Of a DNA stretch of 57,214 nucleotides, positions 24,010-34,182 are shown in pieces. Positions within the stretch are counted from its first letter, which is position 1; every line of letters starts with the position of its first letter. The position numbers and the translations under genes are program-made. A model generated the notes under the pieces. The model was not told the DNA's origin and did not search any database. It saw nothing but the letters and a program-made list of their open reading frames with translations. The DNA comes from Bacteroidales bacterium (GTDB lineage Bacteria; Bacteroidota; Bacteroidia; Bacteroidales; JAGOPY01), in contig JAGOPY010000007.1 of NCBI GenBank assembly GCA_017991835.1, positions 156,282-213,495 on the forward strand, read 5' to 3'.

Positions 24010-25569
24010 TCATAATTTTATAATCTTTTTCACGATCGTTTGGTTTTCAAGATTGATCCGGAGGAAGTAGATGCCGGCCGGACATCCGGTGAGGTCAAAT
24101 TCCAGGGTTCCGGCCCCCACCCCCGACCCCTCCCCCATCCGGTGGAGGGGAGAAATCCTCACTTCCTTTCCGGATAAATCAACAACCTCAATCTTTTGAA
24201 TTTGATTTTTCGAATTTGTTTGGTGCTTGGGACTTGGTGCTTGGAATTTGGGATTTGTTTGGAATTTGGTGCTTGAGATTTGGAATTTCCCATGCGTGGG
24301 GTTGGGAAACACCTCCACGCTTTCCCTCTTCACCTTTTCTCCTTCTTCATGCTCTTCGATCCCCGAACTCTCCGAATAAAAATAGTAGTCCCTGAAACTC
24401 AGCAAATACTCCCCGGTGTGCACGACGAGCTTGTAATACGAGTCGGTGTGCATCCTGAACAGGGAATCATACCGGTAGTTATGACAGTCCACGAACTCCC
24501 ACACCTGGTCGTCTTCAATCCATTGGAAAAGTGAATCAGCCATGAGCAAGGTGTCGTTCTGGTATGGATACCGCCTCTCATAGGTCGGCACCCACTGCGC
24601 CTGGTCATTCCCGCTGTATCCCCTGTAATGGATCAACCTGCCCCGGTTGTTATAGGTCATTTCAGTTTTTAAATTCGGATACCAGGTTACCAGGTCTTCC
24701 CCGATCCGGTAATAAGCGTAAATCGTCAGGCTGTCGTTATCGTCCCAGCCCCAGTCCTCTTTCTCTTCCTCAACCCACATTTCCCCCTGTTCATCATATA
24801 AGGAATACACACAATTTTTTTTCCTGTTCTGCTCGTCATAATTATACTGAAACCGTATCGACCAATACCATTGTTCGGTGTTGGGATTATAAATTTGATG
24901 GGTGATTTTGAAGACATTGCCAAATTCATCGTACTCATAATCTCCCCTGTCACTGGGATAAATGATCCCTGATCCTTCATCGGGCTCATAGGTGGTCAGG
25001 TACTCCAGGAAACCTGAACCGCTATATTCATATATTTCGTATGAAGCAGTATCCCAATGTTCAGAAACCGTATTCCACTCCAGATGATCCCTGCGGGTCA
25101 GCTTATTTTCATTATCGTAATCAAAAAGGTCCCAGAAACGGTTTCCCCAGTCATACGATGTATAGTCCCAGGTGAAATAATGATATTCTGCCTGGTTTCC
25201 GTTATTGTCATACATTGTCGTTTCTTTCATCCATCCTTTATAAGCCATCTCATTGTTATCCCACTCATAAATGGCCCAAAGGGTGCGCCGGTCGTGGTTA
25301 TCATATTCCCGTACCTCTTTCCGGTTGGGGATCCAGAGATTCAGGGATAGTTCCCTGACAAACTTTTCCGATTCGATAACACGCAAATGATTGTCATAGC
25401 GGTAGGTCATCTTTGCGTTCAATGTCGAATCGCCCTGCGCGTCGAACTTGTAGGTGATGACCGAATCCGGGGAGGAGGGGGCCAGGGTTTCACGGCCCGG
25501 TGGCTGACCGTATCCCATTGAAAAAAGGTGAATGAGGATAATCAGGGGGAGGAAGGTAATGTTCTTCAT
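24010..25569 (-). CDS. T9SS cargo with YD-like repeats
   Basis: A 519-aa protein from the ATG at 25569; a TTG two codons earlier is less likely. The signal peptide ends MGYGQ. The body has many Y-D-N/Y-D-E-x-G/N motifs (YRYDNHLRV, REYDNHDRR, YEYDEFGNVF, YNYDEQNRKK) like YD/RHS or DUF3836-type strands. A low-complexity linker (FQTNPKFQAPSPKHQTNSKN) precedes the sorting end (CPAGIYFLRINLENQTIVKKII). It is cotranscribed with the upstream 926-aa gene, with only 2 nt between them. Confidence 0.8.
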   Translation of the reverse strand: MKNITFLPLIILIHLFSMGYGQPPGRETLAPSSPDSVITYKFDAQGDSTLNAKMTYRYDNHLRVIESEKFVRELSLNLWIPNRKEVREYDNHDRRTLWAIYEWDNNEMAYKGWMKETTMYDNNGNQAEYHYFTWDYTSYDWGNRFWDLFDYDNENKLTRRDHLEWNTVSEHWDTASYEIYEYSGSGFLEYLTTYEPDEGSGIIYPSDRGDYEYDEFGNVFKITHQIYNPNTEQWYWSIRFQYNYDEQNRKKNCVYSLYDEQGEMWVEEEKEDWGWDDNDSLTIYAYYRIGEDLVTWYPNLKTEMTYNNRGRLIHYRGYSGNDQAQWVPTYERRYPYQNDTLLMADSLFQWIEDDQVWEFVDCHNYRYDSLFRMHTDSYYKLVVHTGEYLLSFRDYYFYSESSGIEEHEEGEKVKRESVEVFPNPTHGKFQISSTKFQTNPKFQAPSPKHQTNSKNQIQKIEVVDLSGKEVRISPLHRMGEGSGVGAGTLEFDLTGCPAGIYFLRINLENQTIVKKIIKL

Positions 25570-25571
25570 GA

Positions 25572-28352
25572 TCAATAATTTTTAAGGATGATGAATTTTC
25601 CGGTGAAGATTTCGTTACCCGCTATGATCCGGCAGTTATAGAGTCCATTCCTCATGTGCATATTATTCAATTCGAATTGACCGTCACCTTCGGGGAAGTA
25701 CCGTGGCTCACTTTTGTAGACGATACGGCCGGCGATGTCGGTGATTTCCACGACGGCATGTTCCTGGGAGGAAAGTGTAAATCCGATGATAGCCTGGTCG
25801 TTTACTGGGTTGGGTGAAACGATGGCAGGTTGGGTTTTATGATTAGTGTTGATAAAAGGTAATTCTTTGATACCGAGCGGAGGCAGCGGCAGCATGGTAA
25901 GGGTACCGCCTTTGCGGTAAAGAACTATATTCCAATTGTTTGCATTCCCTGCGATGTTTCCTTTGCCAACTGCCACGTAACCGCCGCCGGATGTCGGCTG
26001 GGCATCATTGGCCAGGGCGGTAGTAGGATATAATACATATCCGGGCGACCAGCCCATGGTATCGGAAGAGATGAAATTCCCTTCGGTATCATAGGTCCTG
26101 ACGTTCATCAGGTATTGTGAGCCGAACCTGTTCCGGCTCAGCAAAATATTGCCGTCCGGCTTTTTGCTGATAGTCGTGAACCCGCCATTCTGTTCTGTTT
26201 CACTGGTTTTCTCCCAAAGAGTTTTTCCATCGGCATCCAGCTTGGCTATGTACTCATTATTGAGATAATAACCCACCAGGAGAAAGGTTCCGTCGTCCTG
26301 TTCCAGGATATCCCCGCCTGCATCCCAGTAATCTTCGGAGCCGATCTCACGGGTCCAGAGCGTATCGCCTGCGGCATCGAATCGGATCGCATAAATATTG
26401 GTAATGTAGCCCAGGGTGAGGGCATGCCCCCGGGTACCGGCGAAAATATAGCCACCATCGGCCGTCCGGTGCACCTCGCCCACCTCATCGCGTCGGTCGC
26501 CGCCGTATCGCCTGGTCCACAGGCTGTCGCCCTGCGCATTGATCTTCATGAACCACAAATCGCCCGCTCCATCGTACTGGTAGGTCTTCCCGGCAATGAA
26601 GTAACCCCCGTCGGTGGCGGTGACAATGGAATAGCCTTCCTCGTCGGTTTCGATGCCGTAGGTCTTTTCCCATTGCATATTGCCGTTCTCATCGGTTCTG
26701 ACAATGTAAAGGTCTTTTCCTCCGGCTCCAAATGATTTGGTGAAACCGGTGAGTATGTAGCCGTTGTCCGGGCAAATGGCCACGTCGAAGGCCCTTTCTT
26801 CGCTGTTGCCGCCGTAATTGCGGGTCCAGAGTGTGTCGCCGTTGATATCGGTCTTGATGAGCCGCATATTATAGGTGGAGGATGTCATGGATGAGCCCTG
26901 GTAGCCGGCAATGACGAATCCTTTATCGGGCGTCTCCAGCACGGCATGGCCTTCGCCCCATGTGTCGTAACCTTCCAGGTTGTAATAACCATCGGTGTTT
27001 TTCGGGGGTTGAAGTTTCCAGACGTATACGTCGTGCAGCCTGTTCGCTTTGTAGTCGTATCCTGTCACGTAGAGGTACCCATCCTCGTCGGAGGTGATGG
27101 CATAGGCTACATCCATGTCGATGGCGGGGCCCACGTAACGCATGACCCAGAGGTCGCGGCCGGTGCGGTGGTCGATGCTGATGGTGCCTGCCTCGGCCAG
27201 CAGGCCGCAGAAGTAGCCGGCGACATGCACGTTGGTGTCGGGCGTCTGGGTGATGGAAAAGGCCATGTCATGATCGCCGTACAACCCCTCATAGCGGTAG
27301 AACCATACCGGGTTGCCCTGCAGGTCGACTTTCATCACGGCCGCATCCATGTCGGTATCCACCTGGTTGTCGCGGCCCCCGGCCCGCCCGGTGACATAGA
27401 TGTTGTTATCGAAGCCATAGATCAGCTCATAGCAGGTTTCTCCCCAGTAAGGCTCGGGCCCGGGGCCGTCGACATTGCAGTTCCACTGGTACTGGCCGGT
27501 GGCGTCAACGCAAATCACGGCGATGTTCGAATAGATCAGGCCGCTGGCGTAGATCCGGCCGTCGGCCCCATAAACGATGTCCGTTGCCCAGGTCCTGCCT
27601 TCCGAAAATGGGAATAAGTATTTCCAGTTCTTGCTTCCTTCTTGTGTTAGGCTGAGGATGGTGAGTTGTGGTTCGGTGGCCTCATGAGTGTAGCCCGCTG
27701 CATAAATATTTCCATCATTACCCACGGTGATGGCCGAAGCCTGGTCGTCGCATAAAGCATACGGGCACCCGCCGTCGAACCAGTAGATCCATTCCTGCTC
27801 CCCACTCCCGGCATTGATCCCTACCACAAGGAAATCATAGTTGGCCTTCCCGGCCGCATAAACCATCCCGTTGCCGCCGTATGCGACAGAAAACGCCTCG
27901 CTGGGATAGTTTCCATCCACATCATAAATGTATTCCCATCGCAAGCCTCCTTCCGGATTTATGCTGATCACCAGGAATTTATTATTGTCCTCCGCGTTAT
28001 TGGCAGTCCCGCATACATAGATATTGCCGTCGCTGCCTGCCTGGATCTCGGCAACTACCATGGTTTTATCCGGTTGGCCTTCATAAGTGTAGACCCATTC
28101 CTGTCCGCCGGATTTGTTAATTTTGATGACAATGATGTCGTAGTCGATTTCATCTTCTTCCGTGCCTGCGACGTAGATGTAGCCATCCGGACCGTAAGCG
28201 ATGTCCTGGCCGATCTCACTTCGGCCATTGTTGTAGTTGTAATACCATTTGTGGTTCTGGCCCGTGGCTAAGAGCACAGGGCATAGGGCTAAGAACAGCA
28301 GTGAAGCGTGAAGCGTAAAGCGTGAAGTGAATTTCTGACTTTTTGGTTTCAT
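25572..28352 (-). CDS. Large T9SS cargo, SBBP/delta-60-type beta-propeller
   Basis: A 926-aa secreted protein. The signal peptide starts MKPKSQKFTSRF and is followed by repeats of the form G-x-x-Y-V-A-G-x-x (YIYVAGTEEDEIDYD, NIYVCGTAN, YIFAGTRGHA), often W-x-Y/W-T-R-x-Y-G-G (LWTRNYGGN, LWTRRYGGD). This is typical of SBBP and delta-60 propellers with two repeat blocks. The C-terminal T9SS domain is IVSPNPVNDQAII...MRNGLYNCRIIAG. The start region is nearly identical to that of the YCF48-like genes. It leads a two-gene operon. Confidence 0.85.
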   Translation of the reverse strand: MKPKSQKFTSRFTLHASLLFLALCPVLLATGQNHKWYYNYNNGRSEIGQDIAYGPDGYIYVAGTEEDEIDYDIIVIKINKSGGQEWVYTYEGQPDKTMVVAEIQAGSDGNIYVCGTANNAEDNNKFLVISINPEGGLRWEYIYDVDGNYPSEAFSVAYGGNGMVYAAGKANYDFLVVGINAGSGEQEWIYWFDGGCPYALCDDQASAITVGNDGNIYAAGYTHEATEPQLTILSLTQEGSKNWKYLFPFSEGRTWATDIVYGADGRIYASGLIYSNIAVICVDATGQYQWNCNVDGPGPEPYWGETCYELIYGFDNNIYVTGRAGGRDNQVDTDMDAAVMKVDLQGNPVWFYRYEGLYGDHDMAFSITQTPDTNVHVAGYFCGLLAEAGTISIDHRTGRDLWVMRYVGPAIDMDVAYAITSDEDGYLYVTGYDYKANRLHDVYVWKLQPPKNTDGYYNLEGYDTWGEGHAVLETPDKGFVIAGYQGSSMTSSTYNMRLIKTDINGDTLWTRNYGGNSEERAFDVAICPDNGYILTGFTKSFGAGGKDLYIVRTDENGNMQWEKTYGIETDEEGYSIVTATDGGYFIAGKTYQYDGAGDLWFMKINAQGDSLWTRRYGGDRRDEVGEVHRTADGGYIFAGTRGHALTLGYITNIYAIRFDAAGDTLWTREIGSEDYWDAGGDILEQDDGTFLLVGYYLNNEYIAKLDADGKTLWEKTSETEQNGGFTTISKKPDGNILLSRNRFGSQYLMNVRTYDTEGNFISSDTMGWSPGYVLYPTTALANDAQPTSGGGYVAVGKGNIAGNANNWNIVLYRKGGTLTMLPLPPLGIKELPFINTNHKTQPAIVSPNPVNDQAIIGFTLSSQEHAVVEITDIAGRIVYKSEPRYFPEGDGQFELNNMHMRNGLYNCRIIAGNEIFTGKFIILKNY

Positions 28353-28362
28353 GGCTGATATT

Positions 28363-29487
28363 TTATGTTTTGATCATTTCCTTTTTCACCGACATGATCC
28401 GGTTCAGGTTGCTCATAAAAACCATGGGTGTCACCGGTAAAACGCCTCTGTCATACCATTCCGGGAAAACCGGCGGCAACCTGTTCACTTTTTCAAGCAA
28501 TGAATAAAAGTTTACCGGCATCATGAAATCGAAGCGGAGCTTATTGATACAATTCTGCCTGACTGTCTCTAGCGTTGCTTCTTTAATCCCCAGCAGGTTT
28601 GCTGCCGTCCGTGCAAATAAGCTGTCGGTGACAGGTTCTTCCAGGAAAGTCCTGATAAAACCGGATGCCCTTCCACTGCCGGCAGCATCAGCATTCAGAA
28701 CAATCATCTCCGCCAGCATGTCCACCGGGATGATCCGGAAACTGAACGGGAAAAAATAACCCGTCTTCAGAAAAATATCCAGGATGATCCAGATGGAGTA
28801 GTGCGACGGGCAGATGCCTTTTCGCTCAGAACCAAGCACCAGCGGGACATCGTAAATACATGAACCGAGGCCCTGCCGTGAGGCATTCCGGATGGCCTCC
28901 TGCGCTACCCATTTGAACCCGGCATAACCCGATTGCCAGGCATTCCTGTTCAAGGACTGAAAATCCTCATCGGTCACAAAAAAATTAGCGTTATAAGAAG
29001 AAGTATAGTGGAGAAACTTAGGATAGTCTTTGTCCATGCAAAAAGAAATCATCCGCTCAAGCTCCGGTATCCATGTATGGCCGAAATGATGATAAGGCAG
29101 ATGATACATCGGGGTCATGGCCAGGTGGATGACCTGGCCTATTTTACTGCTCATTCGCCGGAATTCTTCCGGTTTCATTCCCATTCCGCTCAAACAAACG
29201 TCGCCCCGGTGAATTTTAAAACGCCCTATATTGAAAGGCCCCAGTTCCCACCGGTCGAAGGATTGCTGCATCCGGGCCACCGCCTCAATATCATTTGGCG
29301 CCCGGACCAGTAGGTGGATGTCACCCTTGAAATTCTGCTGCAACGTTTTTACCACATGGCACCCGATAAAGGAGTTGGCGCCGGTTACCAATATTCCTCC
29401 CGAATAATTCTTTAAACCCGGCATCGCATTTTCCCATTTACGGGAAATCAGTTTTTCTTTGCGGATATCTTCGGTAGGAGAAGTCAT
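28363..29487 (-). CDS. NAD(P)-dependent reductase, thioester-reductase/NAD_binding_4-like
   Basis: A 374-aa Rossmann protein. The dinucleotide motif is GILVTGANSFIGCHVV near residue 32, followed by LHLLVRAPN-like IHLLVRAPND and the GDVCLSG strand. Active-site Ser/Thr and the Tyr-x-x-x-Lys are in HYTSSYNANF and YAGFKWVAQEA. This resembles the reductase domain that releases thioester-bound acyl groups (male-sterility/TE-reductase family). No carrier-protein partner is adjacent, so the substrate is unknown. Its upstream gap holds a MITE-like element. Confidence 0.78.
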   Translation of the reverse strand: MTSPTEDIRKEKLISRKWENAMPGLKNYSGGILVTGANSFIGCHVVKTLQQNFKGDIHLLVRAPNDIEAVARMQQSFDRWELGPFNIGRFKIHRGDVCLSGMGMKPEEFRRMSSKIGQVIHLAMTPMYHLPYHHFGHTWIPELERMISFCMDKDYPKFLHYTSSYNANFFVTDEDFQSLNRNAWQSGYAGFKWVAQEAIRNASRQGLGSCIYDVPLVLGSERKGICPSHYSIWIILDIFLKTGYFFPFSFRIIPVDMLAEMIVLNADAAGSGRASGFIRTFLEEPVTDSLFARTAANLLGIKEATLETVRQNCINKLRFDFMMPVNFYSLLEKVNRLPPVFPEWYDRGVLPVTPMVFMSNLNRIMSVKKEMIKT

Positions 29488-29593
29488 AACAGTTGATTTG
29501 TTTAGCTGTTATAAAAATACAACCACCGGAAGGGTCAATGCAAATATTCCAGGTTACGATTTCTCTCACGGCACCTTACAAAAACACTCGCCT

Positions 29594-29796
29594 GAGGTTG
29601 TCTCAAAAGTCTAAATATTCACTTTTTTCAGGTAGTCCGACGAGCGTCCCGTCGGTTCCAGAGAGTTTTTCCTTCCGACGACTAAAGCCGTCGGTTCAAA
29701 CCTTCTAAGATTCCCAGGAACCAACGGCTTTAGTCGTTGGAGCACGAACTGTTTTCAGGCAATCAAATCGAAATATCAGACTTTTGAAACAGCCTC
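29594..29796. repeat. MITE-like element, 203 bp
   Basis: Terminal inverted repeats GAGGTTGTCTCAAAAGTCT (29594-29612) and AGACTTTTGAAACAGCCTC (29778-29796) differ by two bases. Inside are the palindromic words GTAGTCCGACGA..., CCGACGACTAAAGCCGTCGG and AACGGCTTTAGTCGTTGG, also found at 18508-18655. No gene is inside. The termini match the element at 17706-17863, so they define one family. Confidence 0.82.
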
Positions 29797-29827
29797 CTTA
29801 CAAAGCTGGGACCTGTTAGTTCAAGGA

Positions 29828-31834
29828 TCAAATAGCTGCCAGGTAACTGCTAAGGTTTTCGTTCCTGTTCAGTTCAAGTTTGGTGCGGATGCGGCTTCGG
29901 GCCACCTCGATACTTTTGGCGGATCTTCCGGTTATTGAAGAGATCTCCTTTGTATTCAGGTTCATCCTCAGAAAAGCACAAATGCGTTGTTCATACGAAG
30001 TCAGCGCCGGATGCTTCTCAAACAAACGCTGGTAAAATCCCGGATGCACCTGGATGAACTGCGTTTCGAATTCTTTCCAGCTGCTTTGAGGTGAGTCGGA
30101 ACGAAGTTCATTAACCAGCGACAGGATCTCTTCCGATGAATTTTCATCAGAATCGCGAATCTCCTGCAACCGTCGCATAAGCCTGGAGATCAAATCATTC
30201 TTCTGGTTAAGGAACATCATTTTTGAGGTTAGTTCCCTGTTTTTACCATCCAGCTCATTCTCCAGTTCTTCAAGATGTTTCAGATTCAACATCTGCTGCT
30301 GCTGAAAAAGTAACCGGGCATCCCGGCTCCTTCTAACCAACAAGATAATAATTATAATGCTGAATATCAATCCTGTAACGAAAGCAATGCCGACTATTGT
30401 CCTGCTTCTCAGTTTTTGCTCCTGCAAAGTGGCCTTGTTCCGGAGAATCTCATTTTCTTTTTCTTTTTTATCGTAATTATATTTTGCCTCGATCCGGGTG
30501 ATCTCTTTATGCTGATTGGCGTAATTCAGGCTATCTGACAATTTCTGAAACTGTTTGTGCCAGAAAAGCGCTTCACCCGGTTCACCGTTTTTTTCATAAG
30601 CCTGTGATAAAACCATTGCCACATCTTTGCTGGCGGCCTGAATCATGAGTTCTTCCGCCATGTCGAATGCTTTCCTTGCTTTCACTATAGCCCCCTTAAA
30701 ATTTCCAAGTGCCAGCAAATTCCTTGAATCCCATAGCAAAACATTGATCATCATTGGTTTATCATTGGTTTTTATGACCGATTCCGCCGCCGCCGCCAAA
30801 AATTCCCGGGCTTTATCGTAATTTCCTTCCAGGTAGTAAAACTTTCCCAGTAAAAGGTTGCATTCGGTAATGAATGGCTGGGCTCCGATCTCACTTGCTA
30901 CGGATAAAGTCTTGTTGCAGTATTCAAAAGCGGTCTCATTCCGTTTCATCTCCATGTAAAGATCAGCCAGGTTGGAATACCGGATCACCAGCTGCGATTT
31001 TTGCTGCAATGCTTCTGATATGGCGGCAGATCTCAGGATATAATCTTCCGCTTTTTCAAATTCCCCCAGCATCTTCATGACCACGCCTATATTCAATAAA
31101 GCCAGTGATACCGCTTCCCGGTTGTTCTTTTTATCATAATAATCAAGCGCTGTTTGAAAAAGTCGCGTCCCCTCCTCCAGGTTCCCCAGCTCACACAGCA
31201 AAATGCCGTTATTAAGCTGAACATCAGCAATCTGGGTACTATCCCCGATAGCTGCAGCCAAAGCAGATGCCCGCCGGTAACAACTGTCCGATTGTTCCAG
31301 GTTACCCAGGTGCCGTTCGGCCAGTGCCCAGGCCTGGATAGCATCGAACATGCCCTGGTTGTTATCCGACTCGTAAAACATTTCATACGACTCCTTAAAG
31401 TATTCAGCTGCCTTTTTATAAGAATTCGTCACATAAAACGTATACCCCACATCGTAAAGGGAATTGGCGGTAAAATCGCTGAATCCGGCTTTCCTGGCCA
31501 GTGTAAGTGACCGGCGGTAATAATAATCGGCCCGGTTGTACTCATCATTATAATAATAAATGTTTCCTATGTAATTCTGGGCCCTGATCACAGATACCAG
31601 GTAAGCTTTTTCCAAATCGCTGATTCCGGGGTGAATGAGATTCGTGTCGACCTTCGTATGGCTTAATATATTTTCATAAAAGAAGACAGCAGAATCGGGA
31701 TTGGAATAATGAATGCTCCGGGCTTTTCGCAACAGATGGTTCACCCTTGCCGTATCCTGCTCAGTGATCGTCGCTGAAAAACCGGATACCACGGCAAATA
31801 CCAATAAAATGGCCCATTTTGAAAAGGATTTCAC
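29828..31834 (-). CDS. Membrane-anchored TPR regulator with LuxR-type HTH
   Basis: A 668-aa protein. The signal/anchor N-terminus (WAILLVFAVVSGFSA) is followed by tetratricopeptide repeats (YIGNIYYYNDEYNRADYYYRRS, SLYDVGYTFYVTNSYKKAAEYF and more). A transmembrane helix (IVGIAFVTGLIFSIIIIILLV) and a coiled coil (LKHLEELENELDGKNRELTSK) follow. The C-terminal ~70 residues form a LuxR-type HTH (LTSYEQRICAFLRMNLNTKEISSITGRS). The layout is common in Bacteroidota: an external TPR sensor coupled to a cytoplasmic DNA-binding domain. The targets are not evident. Confidence 0.87.
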   Translation of the reverse strand: MKSFSKWAILLVFAVVSGFSATITEQDTARVNHLLRKARSIHYSNPDSAVFFYENILSHTKVDTNLIHPGISDLEKAYLVSVIRAQNYIGNIYYYNDEYNRADYYYRRSLTLARKAGFSDFTANSLYDVGYTFYVTNSYKKAAEYFKESYEMFYESDNNQGMFDAIQAWALAERHLGNLEQSDSCYRRASALAAAIGDSTQIADVQLNNGILLCELGNLEEGTRLFQTALDYYDKKNNREAVSLALLNIGVVMKMLGEFEKAEDYILRSAAISEALQQKSQLVIRYSNLADLYMEMKRNETAFEYCNKTLSVASEIGAQPFITECNLLLGKFYYLEGNYDKAREFLAAAAESVIKTNDKPMMINVLLWDSRNLLALGNFKGAIVKARKAFDMAEELMIQAASKDVAMVLSQAYEKNGEPGEALFWHKQFQKLSDSLNYANQHKEITRIEAKYNYDKKEKENEILRNKATLQEQKLRSRTIVGIAFVTGLIFSIIIIILLVRRSRDARLLFQQQQMLNLKHLEELENELDGKNRELTSKMMFLNQKNDLISRLMRRLQEIRDSDENSSEEILSLVNELRSDSPQSSWKEFETQFIQVHPGFYQRLFEKHPALTSYEQRICAFLRMNLNTKEISSITGRSAKSIEVARSRIRTKLELNRNENLSSYLAAI

Positions 31835-31881
31835 AAAGCGCAGCTCTCTTGATTATGACAAATAAAAATACGGATTTTTAA

Positions 31882-32982
31882 TTAAAATCCAACACGATAA
31901 TAATTCGGAGCATACAAAAGCTGATATCTTGAATGTTCGGAAAGATTCACCTCTTTGCCCCGAAGCAATTGTGTGAACAATTCGCGGATGTTTTTACTTT
32001 TCCGCGTAATATAGGAATAATAATAGGAATGTGTCGCGCCGGTTCGCAGGCGGAAACCAACCGATTGGGTAAAATCCAGGTAGGTGGCATTCTGAGCCAG
32101 GGTCCCCAGCGGCTTCTCCCCGAGCTGGTAACCGAATCGGGAAAAGGCCCTCAGCCCTGCAAGATTGACATCTCCATCGTTGCTGGTAATAAACAGCCGC
32201 TTTTGAAAATTCAGTCTTTCCACCCAGTCCCGGTGCCCTTCACTGTCGGTTGCCGCCGCATTCAGGATCATATTTTCAAATAAGCCCGGGCTGACATCAT
32301 CCAGAAATCCTTGTTCAATTGCGCTTTCCAGCATATAATTTGCCAGGCTGTGAAAGAAAATACTGAACTTAACCGGTGATTCTTTCTCAGTTTTTAACCG
32401 GTTGAATAAATGGATGAACTCATTCAGGTATGGAGCAGACCGGACGGCATTAATTCTGGAATTTTTAAAATTTCCGATCGGGCTTTTATCCGGGGCTTTC
32501 GACGGCCAGCTGAAAACCAGCATGTTTACATGGTGAAGCCGCTGGATCTCAAGCGCCCGCTCAACCGAAATCAGGAATGACTGCCCGTCGCCGTGAACCC
32601 AGGCAAGCCAGTCGGAATAGGGAGTGGCATTTGCCAGGAGATGCTCCAGATTATCGTATTTAACTACAAACCATTCACCGTTTTCTTTATACGCACTCAG
32701 GTATTTAAGCCCGTAAACCGAATCGATCCGGTTTGTGAAAATGACTGTGCCCTGAGCGGTCGTATCCACGATCCTGTTGGTGACCACGAACACTTTGTTG
32801 TCAGACTCTGCAAGAGAATGATTATTGGAAAATGCCTGTCCATAAGATGTTGAACATGACAAACCTGACATCATCCACAAGAAGAAATTGAATATTAAAC
32901 AGGAGACGGAGGCACTCCCCAATAGATTAAACCTTATTATCCCGATTATTCTTGACCCAATCAAACCGGTAATTTTTTTCAA
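31882..32982 (-). CDS. DUF900-like alpha/beta-hydrolase, possibly lipoprotein
   Basis: About 366 aa. Core features are WVHGDGQSF (His-Gly loop), MLVFSWPSKAP, the FHSLANYML elbow (a weaker nucleophile motif, HSLAN rather than GHSMG), and LFITSNDGDVN. This fits the DUF900 family, whose activity is unproven. The start is uncertain: there is no ATG before residue 37, and the TTG at 32982 overlaps a -7-like TATATTTG (32987-32980). A TTG at 32964 is a second candidate. The first ~45 residues look like a signal sequence ending LSC. Confidence 0.65.
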   Translation of the reverse strand: MKKITGLIGSRIIGIIRFNLLGSASVSCLIFNFFLWMMSGLSCSTSYGQAFSNNHSLAESDNKVFVVTNRIVDTTAQGTVIFTNRIDSVYGLKYLSAYKENGEWFVVKYDNLEHLLANATPYSDWLAWVHGDGQSFLISVERALEIQRLHHVNMLVFSWPSKAPDKSPIGNFKNSRINAVRSAPYLNEFIHLFNRLKTEKESPVKFSIFFHSLANYMLESAIEQGFLDDVSPGLFENMILNAAATDSEGHRDWVERLNFQKRLFITSNDGDVNLAGLRAFSRFGYQLGEKPLGTLAQNATYLDFTQSVGFRLRTGATHSYYYSYITRKSKNIRELFTQLLRGKEVNLSEHSRYQLLYAPNYYRVGF

Positions 32983-33018
32983 ATATAAAACGTAATTTTA
33001 CGCGCTAAATAGTTCCCC

Positions 33019-34182
33019 ATGCAACTGGTTGAAGTTAATGATAAAAAGACATCGAAGCAGTTTCTCGATGTGGCTAAAGTATTGTACAAAGATGATCCGG
33101 TTTGGGTTTGCCCGCTCGACCAGGACATCATTAAGATCTTTGATCCGGCGAAAAACACTTTTTATCGTGACGGGAACGCTATCCGGTGGATTTTAAAAGA
33201 TGATCAGGGAAAACTAATTGGCCGTATCGCCGCTTTCTATAACAAGCGGAAGGCTTTTTTATACAAACAACCGACCGGGGGGGCAGGTTTTTTTGAATGT
33301 ATTGATGATCGGTCGGCGGCCGGAATGCTGTTCGATGCGGCAAAGAAGTGGCTGGAAAGCCAGGGAATGGAGGCGATGGATGCGCCGGTCAATTTCGGGG
33401 AGAATGATAATTTCTGGGGACTGCTGGTGGAAGGTTACACTCACCCGGCCTATGGCATGCCTTACAATAAACCTTATTACAAGGACCTTTTCGAGGAATA
33501 TGGATTCAAGCCCTATTTTACACAGATCACCAAACACCTCGATTTAACGGTCCCATTTCCCGACCGGTTCTGGAAAATAGCCGAATGGGTCAACAAACGG
33601 GGCGGTTTCGTCTTTAAACATTTTACTTACGCCGAATCAGAAAAATTCCTCCATGACCTGAAAGAGGTTTATGACCAGGCCTGGGTGCATCATGAACATT
33701 TTATCCCGCTTGACATGGGTGTGGTGAAGCGGGAACTGGAGAGCGCAAAGCCCATCCTGGAAGAAGATTTCATCTGGTTTGTTTATCATGATGACAAGCC
33801 GGTGGCCTTTTATATCATGTTCCCCGATATTAATATGATCCTGAGGCATTTCAAAGGCAAACTGACCCTCTGGAACAAGCTGCGTTTTCTTTACTATAAG
33901 AAAAACAAAGAGATTACACGCATCCGCCAGACGATGATGGGCGTCATCCCCAAATTCCAGGGCCAGGGCATTGAGTCGGCTATTTTCTGGCACCTGCGGG
34001 AACCCGTCCTGATCAAACGTCCGCATATCAAAGAGATGGAGCTATCCTGGGTGGGTGATTTCAACCCGAAGATGATGGCTATCCAGGAGGCGGTCAATGC
34101 CAAACCGGGGAAGATTCATATCACCTACCGCAAACTGTTCAAAGAAGAGGCCGGCGAGCAGCACGCGGCAAAAGTCATTTAA
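33019..34182 (+). CDS. GNAT-like acyltransferase, conserved Bacteroidota protein
   Basis: A 387-aa cytoplasmic protein with a duplicated GNAT-like fold. Useful motifs are DDPVWVCPLDQDI near the N-terminus, IGRIAAFYNKRKAF (a beta-bulge strand), FFECIDDRSAAGML, and GVIPKFQGQGIESAIFWHL, where QGQGIES is like the acyl-CoA-binding Q/RxxGxG/A loop. The enzyme substrate is unknown. It is divergent from the DUF900-like gene, with only 36 bp between them. Confidence 0.75.
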   Translation: MQLVEVNDKKTSKQFLDVAKVLYKDDPVWVCPLDQDIIKIFDPAKNTFYRDGNAIRWILKDDQGKLIGRIAAFYNKRKAFLYKQPTGGAGFFECIDDRSAAGMLFDAAKKWLESQGMEAMDAPVNFGENDNFWGLLVEGYTHPAYGMPYNKPYYKDLFEEYGFKPYFTQITKHLDLTVPFPDRFWKIAEWVNKRGGFVFKHFTYAESEKFLHDLKEVYDQAWVHHEHFIPLDMGVVKRELESAKPILEEDFIWFVYHDDKPVAFYIMFPDINMILRHFKGKLTLWNKLRFLYYKKNKEITRIRQTMMGVIPKFQGQGIESAIFWHLREPVLIKRPHIKEMELSWVGDFNPKMMAIQEAVNAKPGKIHITYRKLFKEEAGEQHAAKVI

